Shown here piece after piece: positions 8,142 through 17,515 of a DNA stretch of 64,000 bases. Source of the DNA: Maledivibacter halophilus. Its GTDB lineage: Bacteria > Bacillota > Clostridia > Peptostreptococcales > Caminicellaceae. The stretch is from positions 248,001-312,000 of the forward strand of contig NZ_FUZT01000006.1 of assembly GCF_900167445.1 (NCBI RefSeq). Direction: 5' to 3'. The notes under the pieces are model-generated. The model was not told where the DNA came from. It did no database searches and saw nothing but the letters and a program-made list of their open reading frames with translations. The first letter of the stretch is position 1; each line of letters starts with the position of its first letter. A program made the position numbers and the translations under genes.

Positions 8142-9158
8142 TTATTATCTCCTTTGCTATATTTTTTATGTTGATATGTTAATTTGGATGCTTTTTATAA
8201 AGATATATCTTTAAAGTACATATAAATATTTCATCAAAAGTTCCTGGAAATACTGGATGTTTTGATATGCATAAATTAAATTTTGCTATGGGAAATCTAT
8301 AAAATAGACTGATATAATGATAAGATTATTTTTAGCTTATGTCAATATTATTTACTTAAATTTAAAGATTCATTATCTAATCTATATCTTTTAAAAAACA
8401 GAGGAGATGAAATAGTATTACAAAATAATAAAGATACGAAAATTAGTACAGCTTGTTGAAAGGGTAAGATATAAAAAAAGAAAATCAGATGAGAGTAAAA
8501 TTATGTAATAAATAAAGTTAATATTTGTGAAGAAAGTCTTTAAGAGATAGTTGACTTAAGAAAACACAGATATGGTTTACATAAAATTATTATAGTAAAT
8601 AAAACTGTGTAAAATATATAAGCGTATTAAATTATTATAAATAAATATAAATCCAATTATTCGACTGGAATATCAAGATTGACTATAGAATTATTTGATA
8701 TATTTTATTTATATATACTAAATATCTATATATGAATAAAAATTTGCAATAATAATTTTATAATTAATAATGTTAAATAAGGATGAAAGTAAGTTTATAT
8801 AATATAATATGATTTTTAGTATAAAATCTATAGAAGAGGTTAAAAAATACAAATTAAAGTCTTTTTCTACCCAACTATATCCTAAATATACATTTAAAAT
8901 ATAGTTGTTGTGAATTTTATCAAGAGTTATATACTACACCCCTTTCTAAATCTTTTAATTAAACCCTTAATATTTTACCTACTAATTTCATATTAATATA
9001 AATGAATTTTATTTACAAGAATTTATAATAAGTTTTTGGTGAATTTTGAGTAATAGCTTTTAATATTTATTCTTTGATATGTATCATACATATCATAAAA
9101 TTAGCCATTTAGTGTTGAATTCTATTGCATTTAAGGATTATTAAAGCCTTTAATTACT
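8142..9158. other. 1-kb gene-free AT-rich stretch with decayed coding traces
   Basis: No frame with a plausible start and length was found on either strand. Around 8400-8580 (plus) a GAGGAG site precedes an ATG whose frame is broken by several stops, consistent with an eroded gene of unrecognised type. The stretch also holds copy 1 of the 55-bp repeat (8247-8301), a TATAAT just after it, and many A/T palindromes. Confidence 0.5.
8247..8301 (+). repeat. 55-bp dispersed element, copy 1
   Basis: Matches 51 of 55 positions of the element at 48235-48289 on the opposite strand. Shared blocks include GAAATACTGGAT, ATATGCATAAATTAA and CTATGGGAAATCTATA. No gene follows within 850 bases in its own direction. 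Confidence 0.8.
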
Positions 9159-9194
9159 AATATATTAACTACTCTTTTGAGTAGTTAATATATT
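9159..9194 (-). terminator. intrinsic terminator of the small minus-strand gene
   Basis: A 16-bp arm ending ATTAACTACTC and its perfect complement starting GAGTAGTTAAT flank a TTTT loop; the stop codon of the 68-aa gene lies within. Confidence 0.65.
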
Positions 9195-9371
9195 CCAATC
9201 AGTTTTCAAGATAAACTGTAAATTACAAATTTGTCTATTGATTTCTTCTATTTGTCCTTTTTTATATCCTTCTAAAAAATATCCACTTCCTTCACGTTTC
9301 TTTTCTATTTCTAATCGCCTATACAAAATTTCAATTTCAGATTTAAGATATAATTTTAACAGTTCATTCAT
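9165..9371 (-). CDS. small hypothetical protein, coiled-coil-like
   Basis: 68 aa, highly charged and predicted largely helical (MNELLKLYLKSEIEILYRRL...), with no recognised domain. ATG at 9371 is preferred because GGAGG lies 8 bases upstream; a frame five codons longer would include that site. The terminator at its 3' end and a proper ribosome binding site support a real gene. It stands alone between two gene-poor stretches. Function unknown. Confidence 0.55.
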   Translation of the reverse strand: MNELLKLYLKSEIEILYRRLEIEKKREGSGYFLEGYKKGQIEEINRQICNLQFILKTDWNILTTQKSS

Positions 9372-9679
9372 TTTACTTTCCTCCAATATTATTAGTTAAT
9401 ATACTAGCCAATACATTTTCACATATACAATAGTATTAAGACTAATAAGCCCTAAAGAAGCTTATATGATTTTGATACTATAGTAGTGTACGAAATATTA
9501 TCAGTTCTTTAGGGGTATATAAATAGCATTTGGTACAAAAGTCAGTGCTACATTGGCTATTTTATTAGTACTTTTATCCTGTATTTTTAATTATGTGAAA
9601 CAGAAATAGTAAAATGGAATATCAAGGATAAATTGATGATTATTATTTAAACTGATTCATAAAAATTCTATCTTTTACT
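9372..9679. other. intergenic stretch with a 10-bp inverted repeat
   Basis: CCCTAAAGAA (9450-9459) and TTCTTTAGGG (9505-9514) are perfect arms around a 45-base interior. A following plus-strand frame (about 9523-9609) encodes a hydrophobic peptide but starts directly after a stop and has no initiation codon, so it looks like a gene fragment. Confidence 0.4.
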
Positions 9680-9685
9680 ATTTGT

Positions 9686-10780
9686 TTAAGCTACTTGCTG
9701 TCGTATTGAAATTTTGCTTTTATGTCTACTGCTTTCTTCTTCCAAAACAATTATATTCCTAGTTCCACTAATTTTTTCGTAAAACAATATTTTATCATTT
9801 TCAATTGTTCTAAATATAATATATGTTAATAATACAAGATTATATATAATTGTTAATACAGGTGTTATAAAAGTTAATAGGATCTGCATACTTAAAATTA
9901 AGAGAAATATGCAACTGCGTATAGATATTTCCTTTAACATCAGTTTGTCTGCACTTCCTTTTAATTGCATTCTTGTCATCCACTTTCCAACTGTTCTCCC
10001 ATTGGTTTTATATGGCAGGAATATATAATAGGATATTAAAACAAGTGCTGCACTATATTTGCTTTTTAATAATATAATTATTGAAAGCACTATGATAAAA
10101 TCAATAATTGCTGCTACAACTCTTCTTGTAAAGCTTAACTGCATATTTTTAAAATCAATATTCACATCATATTTATCAGAATTAGGTAGAAAATATGTTA
10201 TTTTAGGTGCTAATAAATATCCTAAAATTCCTCCAAAGGTATTTAAGATTAAATCATCCACGTCAAATAGTCTATAGGGCGTTTTAAATATTCCATATAA
10301 TCCTGTTACCTGAGTAGTTTCAAAAAATAAGGATATTAAGAATGTTATTATTATTGTTTTACCCAAGCTTTTCCTAAAGTAGTATCTTAAATAAATTCCT
10401 AAAGGCATAAGCAATATAACATTGAAAACTGCTTGTAATAAAGCTCTTTCTCCTAAGATGTTTAAATAGGTACTAGGTTGGTTCCATTGAAGATTTGTTT
10501 CTTTTAAAAAGTCCAATATAAATGTAAAGGGTATTAACTGCATGTATTTGGTAATAGGTTTTTGAAAATTTCCTATATCTTTTATATTTGGAAGAGGTAA
10601 AATAACTAAATAATATGCAGTTATGAAAAATAATAATAAAGAGTACAATACTATCGATCTTATTTTGTTTATATATCCGTACTTTTTATATTGAAAAACC
10701 AAAAAAGGAAAAGTAAACAATGCTGCTATAATAGGAAAAGTTATAAATGCTATTTTTATTGGCTCTAAATATCTATCCAT
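9686..10780 (-). CDS. VanZ-RDD fusion membrane protein
   Basis: 364 aa. The N-terminal ~190 residues are a VanZ-like domain (LLMPLGIYLRYYF, then FETTQVTGL and DVDDLILNTFGGILGYLL). The C-terminal ~140 residues are an RDD-type membrane domain (TRRVVAAIIDFIIV.. and GRTVGKWMTRMQL). VanZ proteins influence susceptibility to teicoplanin-like and other envelope-active compounds; RDD domains occur in small transporters. The start is ambiguous: ATG 10792 abuts AGAGG, while ATG 10780 lies 12 bases after it and is preferred. A second VanZ gene is 3 kb upstream on the same strand. Confidence 0.8.
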   Translation of the reverse strand: MDRYLEPIKIAFITFPIIAALFTFPFLVFQYKKYGYINKIRSIVLYSLLLFFITAYYLVILPLPNIKDIGNFQKPITKYMQLIPFTFILDFLKETNLQWNQPSTYLNILGERALLQAVFNVILLMPLGIYLRYYFRKSLGKTIIITFLISLFFETTQVTGLYGIFKTPYRLFDVDDLILNTFGGILGYLLAPKITYFLPNSDKYDVNIDFKNMQLSFTRRVVAAIIDFIIVLSIIILLKSKYSAALVLISYYIFLPYKTNGRTVGKWMTRMQLKGSADKLMLKEISIRSCIFLLILSMQILLTFITPVLTIIYNLVLLTYIIFRTIENDKILFYEKISGTRNIIVLEEESSRHKSKISIRQQVA

Positions 10781-10955
10781 AATTGCTTTCATCCTCTTTA
10801 GTTAAATTTCAAGTATTTATATTTAAATAATACAATATTGTTGTATGGTTTTTATGTAGAAGTTGTATTTTTTTTGTAAAATAAATATGAGGAGAAAATT
10901 TAAACTAAATAGAACTAAATGGATTGTAGGTAAAAAAATAAAAGCCTCTTTGTTT

Positions 10956-11681
10956 TTATTTAATTAACATCGGCTTTTCAAAGAATTTAATTGTTTCATT
11001 TTCATTAATTAACTCAAACTCAAAATATTTAGTAAATGAACCCCAATGTCCTGTTTCACCTAATTTATCTTTAGATGGTTTTCCTATAAATATAGCAGTT
11101 ATTGGTCTTTTTTCTTTACCCTTTAAAGTAAATATACGATGTTTACTTCCATCATTAGATAATGCATAAAACTCTTTTTCAGATAATTTATTTTTATACT
11201 TCTCAGGTATATAAATTTTTAAATAGAAATTTCTTTCTTCGTGGCTGTAGTTTTTTAGTTCCATTATACTTGTTATTTTCACTGTATCTTCATCTTTAGA
11301 ATCTAAGCGCAAGGCTTTTGCTTCACGATTACAGTAAATAGAATTTAGACCTCCAGAAAAGGATTTAACCATTTTTGTCACATTGGGTATTAAATTAGAA
11401 GCGAGTAAAAGTATTAATATTGTTATTATAAATGGATATTTAGTAAAAAAAGAAAATCTACCCTTTAAATTTTTCCCAAGCACCCTTATACAATTATAAA
11501 TTAATACTATTATTAATAGACCTGAATAGTGAAAAGTTCCTAAGCCTATATTAATGGGTTTAAATATTCTTTCCATAAACGGAACAGGATTATTATTTGT
11601 ATTAGCAGTTAATAATATAGATATTATAATTAGAAATATTGGTGTTATTACTTTTAATCTGTCATTTAAAACCACTTTCAT
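10956..11681 (-). CDS. hypothetical membrane protein with extracytoplasmic domain
   Basis: 241 aa. Three hydrophobic stretches (about residues 10-26, 48-68, 82-100) precede a polar C-terminal ~140 residues with beta-rich pattern (VKITSIMELKNYSHEERNFY, GHWGSFTKYFEFELI). No family recognised. GGGGGATAG precedes ATG. It sits in the minus-strand envelope cluster between a VanZ-RDD protein and a DUF218 protein. Confidence 0.6.
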   Translation of the reverse strand: MKVVLNDRLKVITPIFLIIISILLTANTNNNPVPFMERIFKPINIGLGTFHYSGLLIIVLIYNCIRVLGKNLKGRFSFFTKYPFIITILILLLASNLIPNVTKMVKSFSGGLNSIYCNREAKALRLDSKDEDTVKITSIMELKNYSHEERNFYLKIYIPEKYKNKLSEKEFYALSNDGSKHRIFTLKGKEKRPITAIFIGKPSKDKLGETGHWGSFTKYFEFELINENETIKFFEKPMLIK

Positions 11682-11785
11682 TTAGTCTATCCCCCTAAAT
11701 AAAAAAATAATTTTCATATAAAAAGTAATTCTTTATTTTTCTCAATAATTTCAGTACCCTTCTTGTAGGACAATATTATCATAAT

Positions 11786-12574
11786 TTATCTGATAAAAAC
11801 AGCTTTTACTATAGCAAAGCATTCTCTTACATGGTGGTTTGGTATTATATATAAGGGAGTTTTAGATGGTAATCCAGCAGCTTCAAATCCAAGCTTTTTT
11901 GCTAAGTATTTTGCTCTGAATAAATGAAAGTCGTTACTTGATATGGCAATTTTTACATTATGCCTAGAATCAATTATTTCAATGACTTTCTTAGCATATT
12001 TTATATTCTCATATGTACTTGTTGATTCTTCTTCTTTAATTAGCATATCTTCATGAATTCCTTTATTCAAGAGATATTTTTCCATTACATAGGCTTCAGA
12101 AAATTTTTCATCCTCCCCTACTCCGCCACATAATATTACTTTTTTAATACTAGGATTTTTTTCAATAAATTTAATAGCTTTATCAAGTCTATATTTCAGC
12201 TCCAGGGATGGCCTATCATCAATAATTCCTGCTCCCAAAATCAAAACATAGTCAATATCCTCTAAATCATTGATATATGCACCTGTGAAAATAAGAATTT
12301 CTAGAATTATAAAGGACAATAGGGATATTATTATTGCCCAATTTATGAATTTTGTGGCTTTACTATTTTTATAGAAATTATTATAGCTTTTAAGTAATCC
12401 ATGAATTAATAAAAAAATTCCCGATGCAAATATTACCTTTAAACCAAAATAAAATCCCCATCCCAGGGATAATCCAAAAAAACAGTATAATATATTCAGT
12501 ATTCCTATAATAATAAAAAAATTACTGGAGTATTTATAAAAATGATCCTTTGCTTTTTTAAAATAAAATTTCAT
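11786..12574 (-). CDS. DUF218 / YdcF-like membrane protein
   Basis: 262 aa with hydrophobic N-terminal segments (roughly residues 10-100) and a C-terminal DUF218 domain: VLILGAGIIDDRPSLELKYR, VILCGGVGEDEKFSEAYVM, STSTYENIKYAKKVI and ISSNDFHLFRAKYLAKKLG. The ElyC/SanA/YdcF relatives act in envelope integrity and undecaprenyl metabolism in enterobacteria. ATG 12574 is chosen because GAGGT lies 8 bases upstream; a longer frame to 12667 has no good site. It follows the flavoprotein gene by 67 bases. Confidence 0.78.
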   Translation of the reverse strand: MKFYFKKAKDHFYKYSSNFFIIIGILNILYCFFGLSLGWGFYFGLKVIFASGIFLLIHGLLKSYNNFYKNSKATKFINWAIIISLLSFIILEILIFTGAYINDLEDIDYVLILGAGIIDDRPSLELKYRLDKAIKFIEKNPSIKKVILCGGVGEDEKFSEAYVMEKYLLNKGIHEDMLIKEEESTSTYENIKYAKKVIEIIDSRHNVKIAISSNDFHLFRAKYLAKKLGFEAAGLPSKTPLYIIPNHHVRECFAIVKAVFIR

Positions 12575-12641
12575 GATACTGTACCTCTTTTTCCATAAAT
12601 TTCCCAAAAATATTTTTTCAATCATATAAATAATTTTGCTA

Positions 12642-13700
12642 TTAATCATATTTTTTCTGTATAGCATTAGTCCAAAAATGAGGATAAAAATTCTTAAGGA
12701 AATTCCACTGCCTCTTCATATGCTCAATTTCCTTTGACATATTCTTTCTGTAAATTTTCTCAATTTCTTCATATATTATTGATTCCAAAGATTTTTGCTT
12801 CAAAATTGCATCTGATAAACAAAGTCCGCTTGTTAATCCTATTGAAATACCTTCTCCAAAGGGCTTTAAAAATCCTGCTGCTTCACCGGCAAAGAAAACT
12901 CTTCTATTTCTCAGCAGAATAGAAAGATCAGGTATGACTAAGGGTATACACCATGCTTCATCCTTAACTTCTCTAATAATTTGAAGGTTTATTTGTTTTT
13001 CTAAAAATAGGATAAAAGTTTTGTGCAATTTTTTTGCTCTAGTCAGTGTTTTTGCTATGGTACCAATAACAATATAATCATTCTTGGTATTTATCCAGGC
13101 ATCATATTCTGAAAAATTCTTTGAAATATAGGCGTAAAACTTTGATTTGTCGATTGAAGCCTTTGCCTCATAGAATTTTTGATATGTAATAACCTTATCC
13201 TGCTTTGGTGTATTGGTAAGAATTCTTGAGTTTCCATTTACACCATCACAGGCAATTACAATTTTAGAGTCAATTTTAAATACGTCATTATTTTTTATTG
13301 TTACTGTTACTCCAATATTTGATTCCTCTATTTTAATAACCTTTGAATCATCAATTAAATCGGCTCCTGCATTAGCGGCATTTTTTACTAACCAATAATC
13401 AAATTTATCCCTTAATATATTTACTCCATTATCAGGAAAGTCTTGGGACTTCATAAATTCGTCAAAGATAACAATTCCATTGGTTGTATAGGGGGTAGAT
13501 TTCACATTCTCAGGTATTTCACCAAAGTATTTTTCTAGTATATCTACTGATTTTTTTATTAAAACGCCAGAACATGACTTATCCCGTGGTAGAGAATGTG
13601 CTTCTATTATAAGGACATCAAAGTCTTTAGCAAGATTGTATGCAGTCATACTTCCTGAGGGGCCAGCACCGATGATTATAATATCATATTGTTTTTTCAT
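12642..13700 (-). CDS. geranylgeranyl-reductase-like FAD oxidoreductase
   Basis: 352 aa. N-terminal FAD-binding GAGPSGSMTAYNLA (residues ~11-24) with the partner acidic residue at LIIEAHS; mid-chain VIACDGVNGNSRIL; C-terminal VFFAGEAAGFLKPFGEGI, the second FAD contact of the group. Relatives reduce isoprenoid double bonds or act as related monooxygenases. A CSGVL motif (C43) is typical of the GGR group. The start overlaps the upstream VanZ stop by 17 bases, so translation is probably coupled. An isoprenoid lipid substrate fits the envelope neighbours but is inference. Confidence 0.82.
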   Translation of the reverse strand: MKKQYDIIIIGAGPSGSMTAYNLAKDFDVLIIEAHSLPRDKSCSGVLIKKSVDILEKYFGEIPENVKSTPYTTNGIVIFDEFMKSQDFPDNGVNILRDKFDYWLVKNAANAGADLIDDSKVIKIEESNIGVTVTIKNNDVFKIDSKIVIACDGVNGNSRILTNTPKQDKVITYQKFYEAKASIDKSKFYAYISKNFSEYDAWINTKNDYIVIGTIAKTLTRAKKLHKTFILFLEKQINLQIIREVKDEAWCIPLVIPDLSILLRNRRVFFAGEAAGFLKPFGEGISIGLTSGLCLSDAILKQKSLESIIYEEIEKIYRKNMSKEIEHMKRQWNFLKNFYPHFWTNAIQKKYD

Positions 13701-14154
13701 AAAAAAGCTCCTTTGATCTAATTATTTTGACTCCTATTCTGTATAATATAAAACCAAGAATGCCACCTAATGTATTTAGGATTATATCATCTATATCTGT
13801 AGTACCAACACCTAAAATATATTGAAAAATTTCAATTGATGATGTTGAAAATAATATAATATAAACAACTATTTTGAATCTATTCATCTTTTTAAATACA
13901 ATTGGCAAGAAGAATCCCATAGGTATAAAGGCTATAATATTGCCTAAAATATTTGTTATCACAACTTCAAGATTGAGTTTATAGGAAGATTTAATGAAGC
14001 TAATAATAGTTTTAAAAGGTATAAAATTAAAACTTCTATGGAAATATATTCGTCCATAGTAAGGACTAAATAATGTCAAGTATATTAAAATTAAAATATA
14101 CATTACAAAAAAGCTTCTAAATATATTGGTTGCAGTCTTATTAGTTTGTTTCAT
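13684..14154 (-). CDS. VanZ family protein
   Basis: 156 aa with four to five hydrophobic segments and the VanZ pattern: FNFIPFKTIISF, NILGNIIAFIPMGFFLPI, SSIEIFQYILGVGTTDIDDI and LNTLGGILGF. ATG 14154 is preferred; a TTG at 14172 is part of the TTGGAGGA ribosome binding site. Its 3' end overlaps the flavoprotein start. Together with the flavoprotein and the DUF218 gene it forms a tight minus-strand unit. Confidence 0.85.
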   Translation of the reverse strand: MKQTNKTATNIFRSFFVMYILILIYLTLFSPYYGRIYFHRSFNFIPFKTIISFIKSSYKLNLEVVITNILGNIIAFIPMGFFLPIVFKKMNRFKIVVYIILFSTSSIEIFQYILGVGTTDIDDIILNTLGGILGFILYRIGVKIIRSKELFYEKTI

Positions 14155-14346
14155 TATATATTTTTCCTCCAAAATTTAGTCCAAGTTTAATCTATTTAAA
14201 TTTCTATAAATTTTTTAGTTTCAATTATTCTATTTAATATTTTCAATTTTTACTTATAAAGATAAACAAAGAAGCATGGATATTTTTAAGATTTATAAAA
14301 CAAGCTTTAAGATTGGTTATCTATAGATAAATAATATTGAAATTTA

Positions 14347-14721
14347 TTATAGTACAAATTCTGCTAAGGCTTTTTGAATTTCATATATACTTTTATCCTT
14401 CTTAAATTGTTTTTGTATTGGATCCTCAGTTCCTGATAACCATATTTTAAGTTCAGAGTCCAAGTCAAAATGTCCAGCGGTTTCTACACTAAAACGGTTA
14501 ATTTTACTGTAGGGAACTGATAGATATTCGACTTTTTTACCAGTAACACCTTGTTTATCTACTAATATAAGACGTTTGTTGGTAAAAACGATTAAATCTC
14601 TTATTATCACAAAGGCCCTATCTATTTCCTCGCCTTTAGCAAGTATATCTTCAAATTCTCTTTCAATATCTTTAATACTTTTTTCTGAAGCATTTCCTAT
14701 TAATCCGTTAAATAACCCCAT
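14347..14721 (-). CDS. bacterial PH-domain protein (YozO-like)
   Basis: 124 aa, single bPH domain: ARGE-like KGEEIDRAF, IVFTNKRLILVDKQGVTGKKVEYLSVPYSKINRFSVET, then a C-terminal helix. The family is soluble, widespread and of unknown function. AGGAGG precedes ATG. It lies 25 bases downstream of the GNAT gene and probably shares its transcript. Confidence 0.82.
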   Translation of the reverse strand: MGLFNGLIGNASEKSIKDIEREFEDILAKGEEIDRAFVIIRDLIVFTNKRLILVDKQGVTGKKVEYLSVPYSKINRFSVETAGHFDLDSELKIWLSGTEDPIQKQFKKDKSIYEIQKALAEFVL

Positions 14722-14745
14722 ATGAATCCTCCTAATTTAATTTAT

Positions 14746-15657
14746 TTATATAATTTTACTATAATCAGTATAATCTAAAACCCAATGGCCTATGCTTTTA
14801 ATTCTTAAAAATCCTAATTTTTCGTATAGTTTATATGCAGCTGAATTAGTACTATAAACATGTAGTCTAGCAATATTCATTCCTTTACTCTTTCCTAAAC
14901 CACAAATATAATTGATCAATTTTGTAGCTACTCCCTTGTTTCTATAATTATTATGAACTGCAATCTCTTCTATATATATTACTTTCTTTTCTTCCTGTTC
15001 ATTTCTTTTTTCATTAATATAAGCTACAATAAAGCCTATTGGTTTAGTTTCCTTATATACTATATATGCAAAATCTTTCTCTTGCTCTACTATATCTTTT
15101 ACTTCATTTAAAGTATAATTAAAAATTTCCTCATTTAGACATTCTTTCATAAATTGATAAATCCATTGATGGTTTTTGATAGTATGAAATGCTTTTATTT
15201 TTATATCAGGTAAATAATGGGTAGAGGGACTAATTTGCAGTTTCTTTTCCATTTGTATATGTTCCTTTATCATGTTAAAACCGAATTCTTTTAAAGCTTT
15301 ATTTAGCTCATTGTTTTCGTTAACACCAATATATTTAATTTGATTTATGTTTCTTTTATATAATAGCTTGTAGATATAATATAACATTTTTATATATTTA
15401 CTGTGAATTTTGTATGCTTCCTTTATATATATTTTTTCAATAAATACAACCTGACTTTCAATAACAATAAATATAAAACCGATATCTGCTGCATTTTCTT
15501 TTAAAATATATATAATTTCCTTTTCTTTTATAATTTTCTCTTTATGTTTATTCAAAAACGATTGTTTATCGGTTATTAATATATAGGGATCTTTCTTTGA
15601 AAGCTCGTTGTTTAGAGAAAGATATCTATTAATGTTTTCTAATGTCACTTTTTCCAT
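14746..15657 (-). CDS. GNAT family N-acetyltransferase
   Basis: 303 aa. The C-terminal half carries a complete GNAT fold with motif A at NNYRNKGVATKLINYI (acetyl-CoA pyrophosphate loop) and YKLYEKLGF in motif B. The N-terminal half resembles a degenerate second GNAT repeat, as in tandem-GNAT proteins. GAGGAG precedes ATG. Substrate unknown. Confidence 0.82.
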   Translation of the reverse strand: MEKVTLENINRYLSLNNELSKKDPYILITDKQSFLNKHKEKIIKEKEIIYILKENAADIGFIFIVIESQVVFIEKIYIKEAYKIHSKYIKMLYYIYKLLYKRNINQIKYIGVNENNELNKALKEFGFNMIKEHIQMEKKLQISPSTHYLPDIKIKAFHTIKNHQWIYQFMKECLNEEIFNYTLNEVKDIVEQEKDFAYIVYKETKPIGFIVAYINEKRNEQEEKKVIYIEEIAVHNNYRNKGVATKLINYICGLGKSKGMNIARLHVYSTNSAAYKLYEKLGFLRIKSIGHWVLDYTDYSKII

Positions 15658-15696
15658 TGATCTATCTCCTCAATTTACTATAATAAAATAATTAAA

Positions 15697-15743
15697 TGAG
15701 CAAATTACATAATTGCCCAAATAAGAGTTATGCAATTTCCTTA
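15697..15743 (-). repeat. MITE-like repeat, copy B (internally deleted)
   Basis: Only the two ends remain: TGAGCAAATTACATAATTGC and TTATGCAATTTCCTTA. 47 bp, inverted relative to the copy at 5519. Confidence 0.6.
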
Positions 15744-15927
15744 AACATTAATGCTTTTTTCTTTTTATTGTATTAAGTGGTATTATAAATATATAAGCTA
15801 AAAATAATATATATAATTTTCATATTTTGTATAAAAGTTTATATATAGTTATTTATTCTAGGTTACACGGAAAATACCTTTAAATTTATTCATCACAGTT
15901 TAATATTATTTAACAAGGGGGATTATG

Positions 15928-16932
15928 ATGTCTTTATTAGCTAAAAAATATCGAGGAAGTCTTGTTGATCTTCTCCATCATGGGCATATTGCAGTTTCAG
16001 ATTATAAGGGAAATATATTATATTCCTGTGGAGACTATAAGAGAATTACCTTTGCTAGATCATCGGCAAAACCCATCCAGGCTATACCTGTTGTTGAAAG
16101 CGGTGCTCTAGAAAAATATAATATTACAAACAGGGAATTAGCCGTAATGTGCGCATCCCATAATGCTGAAAAATTTCATGTTGATGCTGTAAAGAGTATA
16201 CTTTTAAAAAGTGGCCTTGACGAGGAATATTTACAATGTGGTTCCCACTATCCCATGGCTAAATATGTTGAGAATGAATTTAGAGCCAAGGGTATAAAAC
16301 CTAGGAATATACATAGTGACTGTTCTGGAAAACATGCTGGTATGCTTATAACAGCAAAAACTTATGATGAAAGTCTTGATGATTATTATAAAGTGTACCA
16401 TCCAGTACAAAAGAGAATATTAAATACATTGTCAGAGGTATGTGATATTGATAAAAGTGAAATAGAGATTGCCTGTGACGGATGTGGAGTTCCGGTACAT
16501 GCAATGCCCTTATATAAATTTGCCCAAGGCTATGGAAGAATGTCAAAAACGGAAATTTTTGAAAAAAATAGAGGTAATGCAATAAAAAGAATTACAGATG
16601 CTATGACAGCTCATCGGGATATGGTGGCTGGAAGCGATAGATTTTGCACTGATATTATGGCGGCCTTTGGAGATAGATTATTTGCCAAATCTGGAGCTGC
16701 CGCTTTCTACGCTGTAGGACTGAAAAATAAGGGAATTGGAATAGCTGTTAAAATGGAAGACGGCTCTTCCCATCTTGTGCCCAAGGTAGTTCTAGAAATT
16801 TTAACTCAAATTGGAGTAATAACAAGAGAGGAAGCTGTAAGTCTAAAGAAATATATCGACTACAACGTATATAATTTTAAACATGAGATAGTTGGAAAAA
16901 TTGAAATTGATTTTAAATTGGAAAAGCATTGA
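15928..16932 (+). CDS. asparaginase (Rhizobium-type AnsA family, PF06089)
   Basis: 334 aa matching the Asparaginase_II family found in Rhizobium etli, unrelated to the E. coli-type enzymes: FARSSAKPIQAIP, MCASHNAEKFHVD, HSDCSGKHAGML and IACDGCGVPVHAMPL, with the Ser-Lys pair (SSAKP) and Cys/His residues conserved in the family. It hydrolyses asparagine to aspartate and ammonia in the cytoplasm. AAGGGGG at 15915-15921 lies 6 bases before ATG 15928; ATG 15925 is too close. Monocistronic, with its own terminator. Useful to an amino-acid fermenter. Confidence 0.88.
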   Translation: MSLLAKKYRGSLVDLLHHGHIAVSDYKGNILYSCGDYKRITFARSSAKPIQAIPVVESGALEKYNITNRELAVMCASHNAEKFHVDAVKSILLKSGLDEEYLQCGSHYPMAKYVENEFRAKGIKPRNIHSDCSGKHAGMLITAKTYDESLDDYYKVYHPVQKRILNTLSEVCDIDKSEIEIACDGCGVPVHAMPLYKFAQGYGRMSKTEIFEKNRGNAIKRITDAMTAHRDMVAGSDRFCTDIMAAFGDRLFAKSGAAAFYAVGLKNKGIGIAVKMEDGSSHLVPKVVLEILTQIGVITREEAVSLKKYIDYNVYNFKHEIVGKIEIDFKLEKH

Positions 16933-16972
16933 TTTTATTATTGATATATTATAAATAAATTATAGGAAATTT

Positions 16973-17028
16973 AAAAACTGTAATAAGTTAATTGATTTAT
17001 AATGCTAAATTAACTCATTACAGTTTTT
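16973..17028 (+). terminator. intrinsic terminator of the asparaginase gene
   Basis: AAAAACTGTAATAAGTTAAT and ATTAACTCATTACAGTTTTT form a long near-perfect stem (one mismatch). Confidence 0.8.
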
Positions 17029-17039
17029 GAGTATATATA

Positions 17040-17093
17040 TTAAGAAATTATATTTTTCATTTGTTCAATAAAATTTTCTTCTGTTATTTTCAA
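17040..17093 (-). other. possible 17-codon peptide with strong ribosome binding site
   Basis: TTG at 17093 is preceded by AAGAAGGTGATG (17108-17097), and the frame MKITEENFIEQMKNIIS ends at TAA. Either a leader peptide or the head of a destroyed gene; nothing downstream on this strand continues it. Confidence 0.3.
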
Positions 17094-17109
17094 TAACATC
17101 ACCTTCTTT

Positions 17110-17510
17110 CAATATTATTTTCTACATGTAGATAGTTTGAAAATTTACCTCATCACCTATTACTTCGTAATAATAAGGAGAAATCTATCAAGAATCTTAA
17201 ATATTTAACTTCACAAAATTAATTATTTATAAATATTGTATTTTGTCCACTAAAATAGCTATCCCATACTCTCCACAATTTGAAGCGTCATCACAGCAAG
17301 ATACGTGATAATAAAGCACCTCGCATCAAGATATAATATTTTTGTAGGATGTTTCATTCCCTTTCTTTAAATGAAAAAATTAGAAAAAGCCCTATGCTAA
17401 GGCACAGAGCAAATAAAAGGAGATAGTCTAACACATTGCTTTGTTATTTTCATAGCAATATCTCCTATGTCATATTTCAAAAAGATTACGAATTAATTAA
17501 ACGATAAATT
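17110..17510. other. intergenic stretch with coding remnants
   Basis: The segment at 17255-17335 is richer in GC than its surroundings and gives broken minus-strand frames, as expected of a gene scrap. A GGAGATA/TATCTCC hairpin (about 17420-17466) lies just past the VOC gene and may terminate it. No intact gene seen. Confidence 0.35.
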
Positions 17511-17515
17511 GGAAT

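Noticed and set aside
9523..9609. A hydrophobic plus-strand peptide (IAFGTKVSATLAILLVLL...)
   Set aside because: It begins right after a stop codon with no initiation codon or ribosome binding site.
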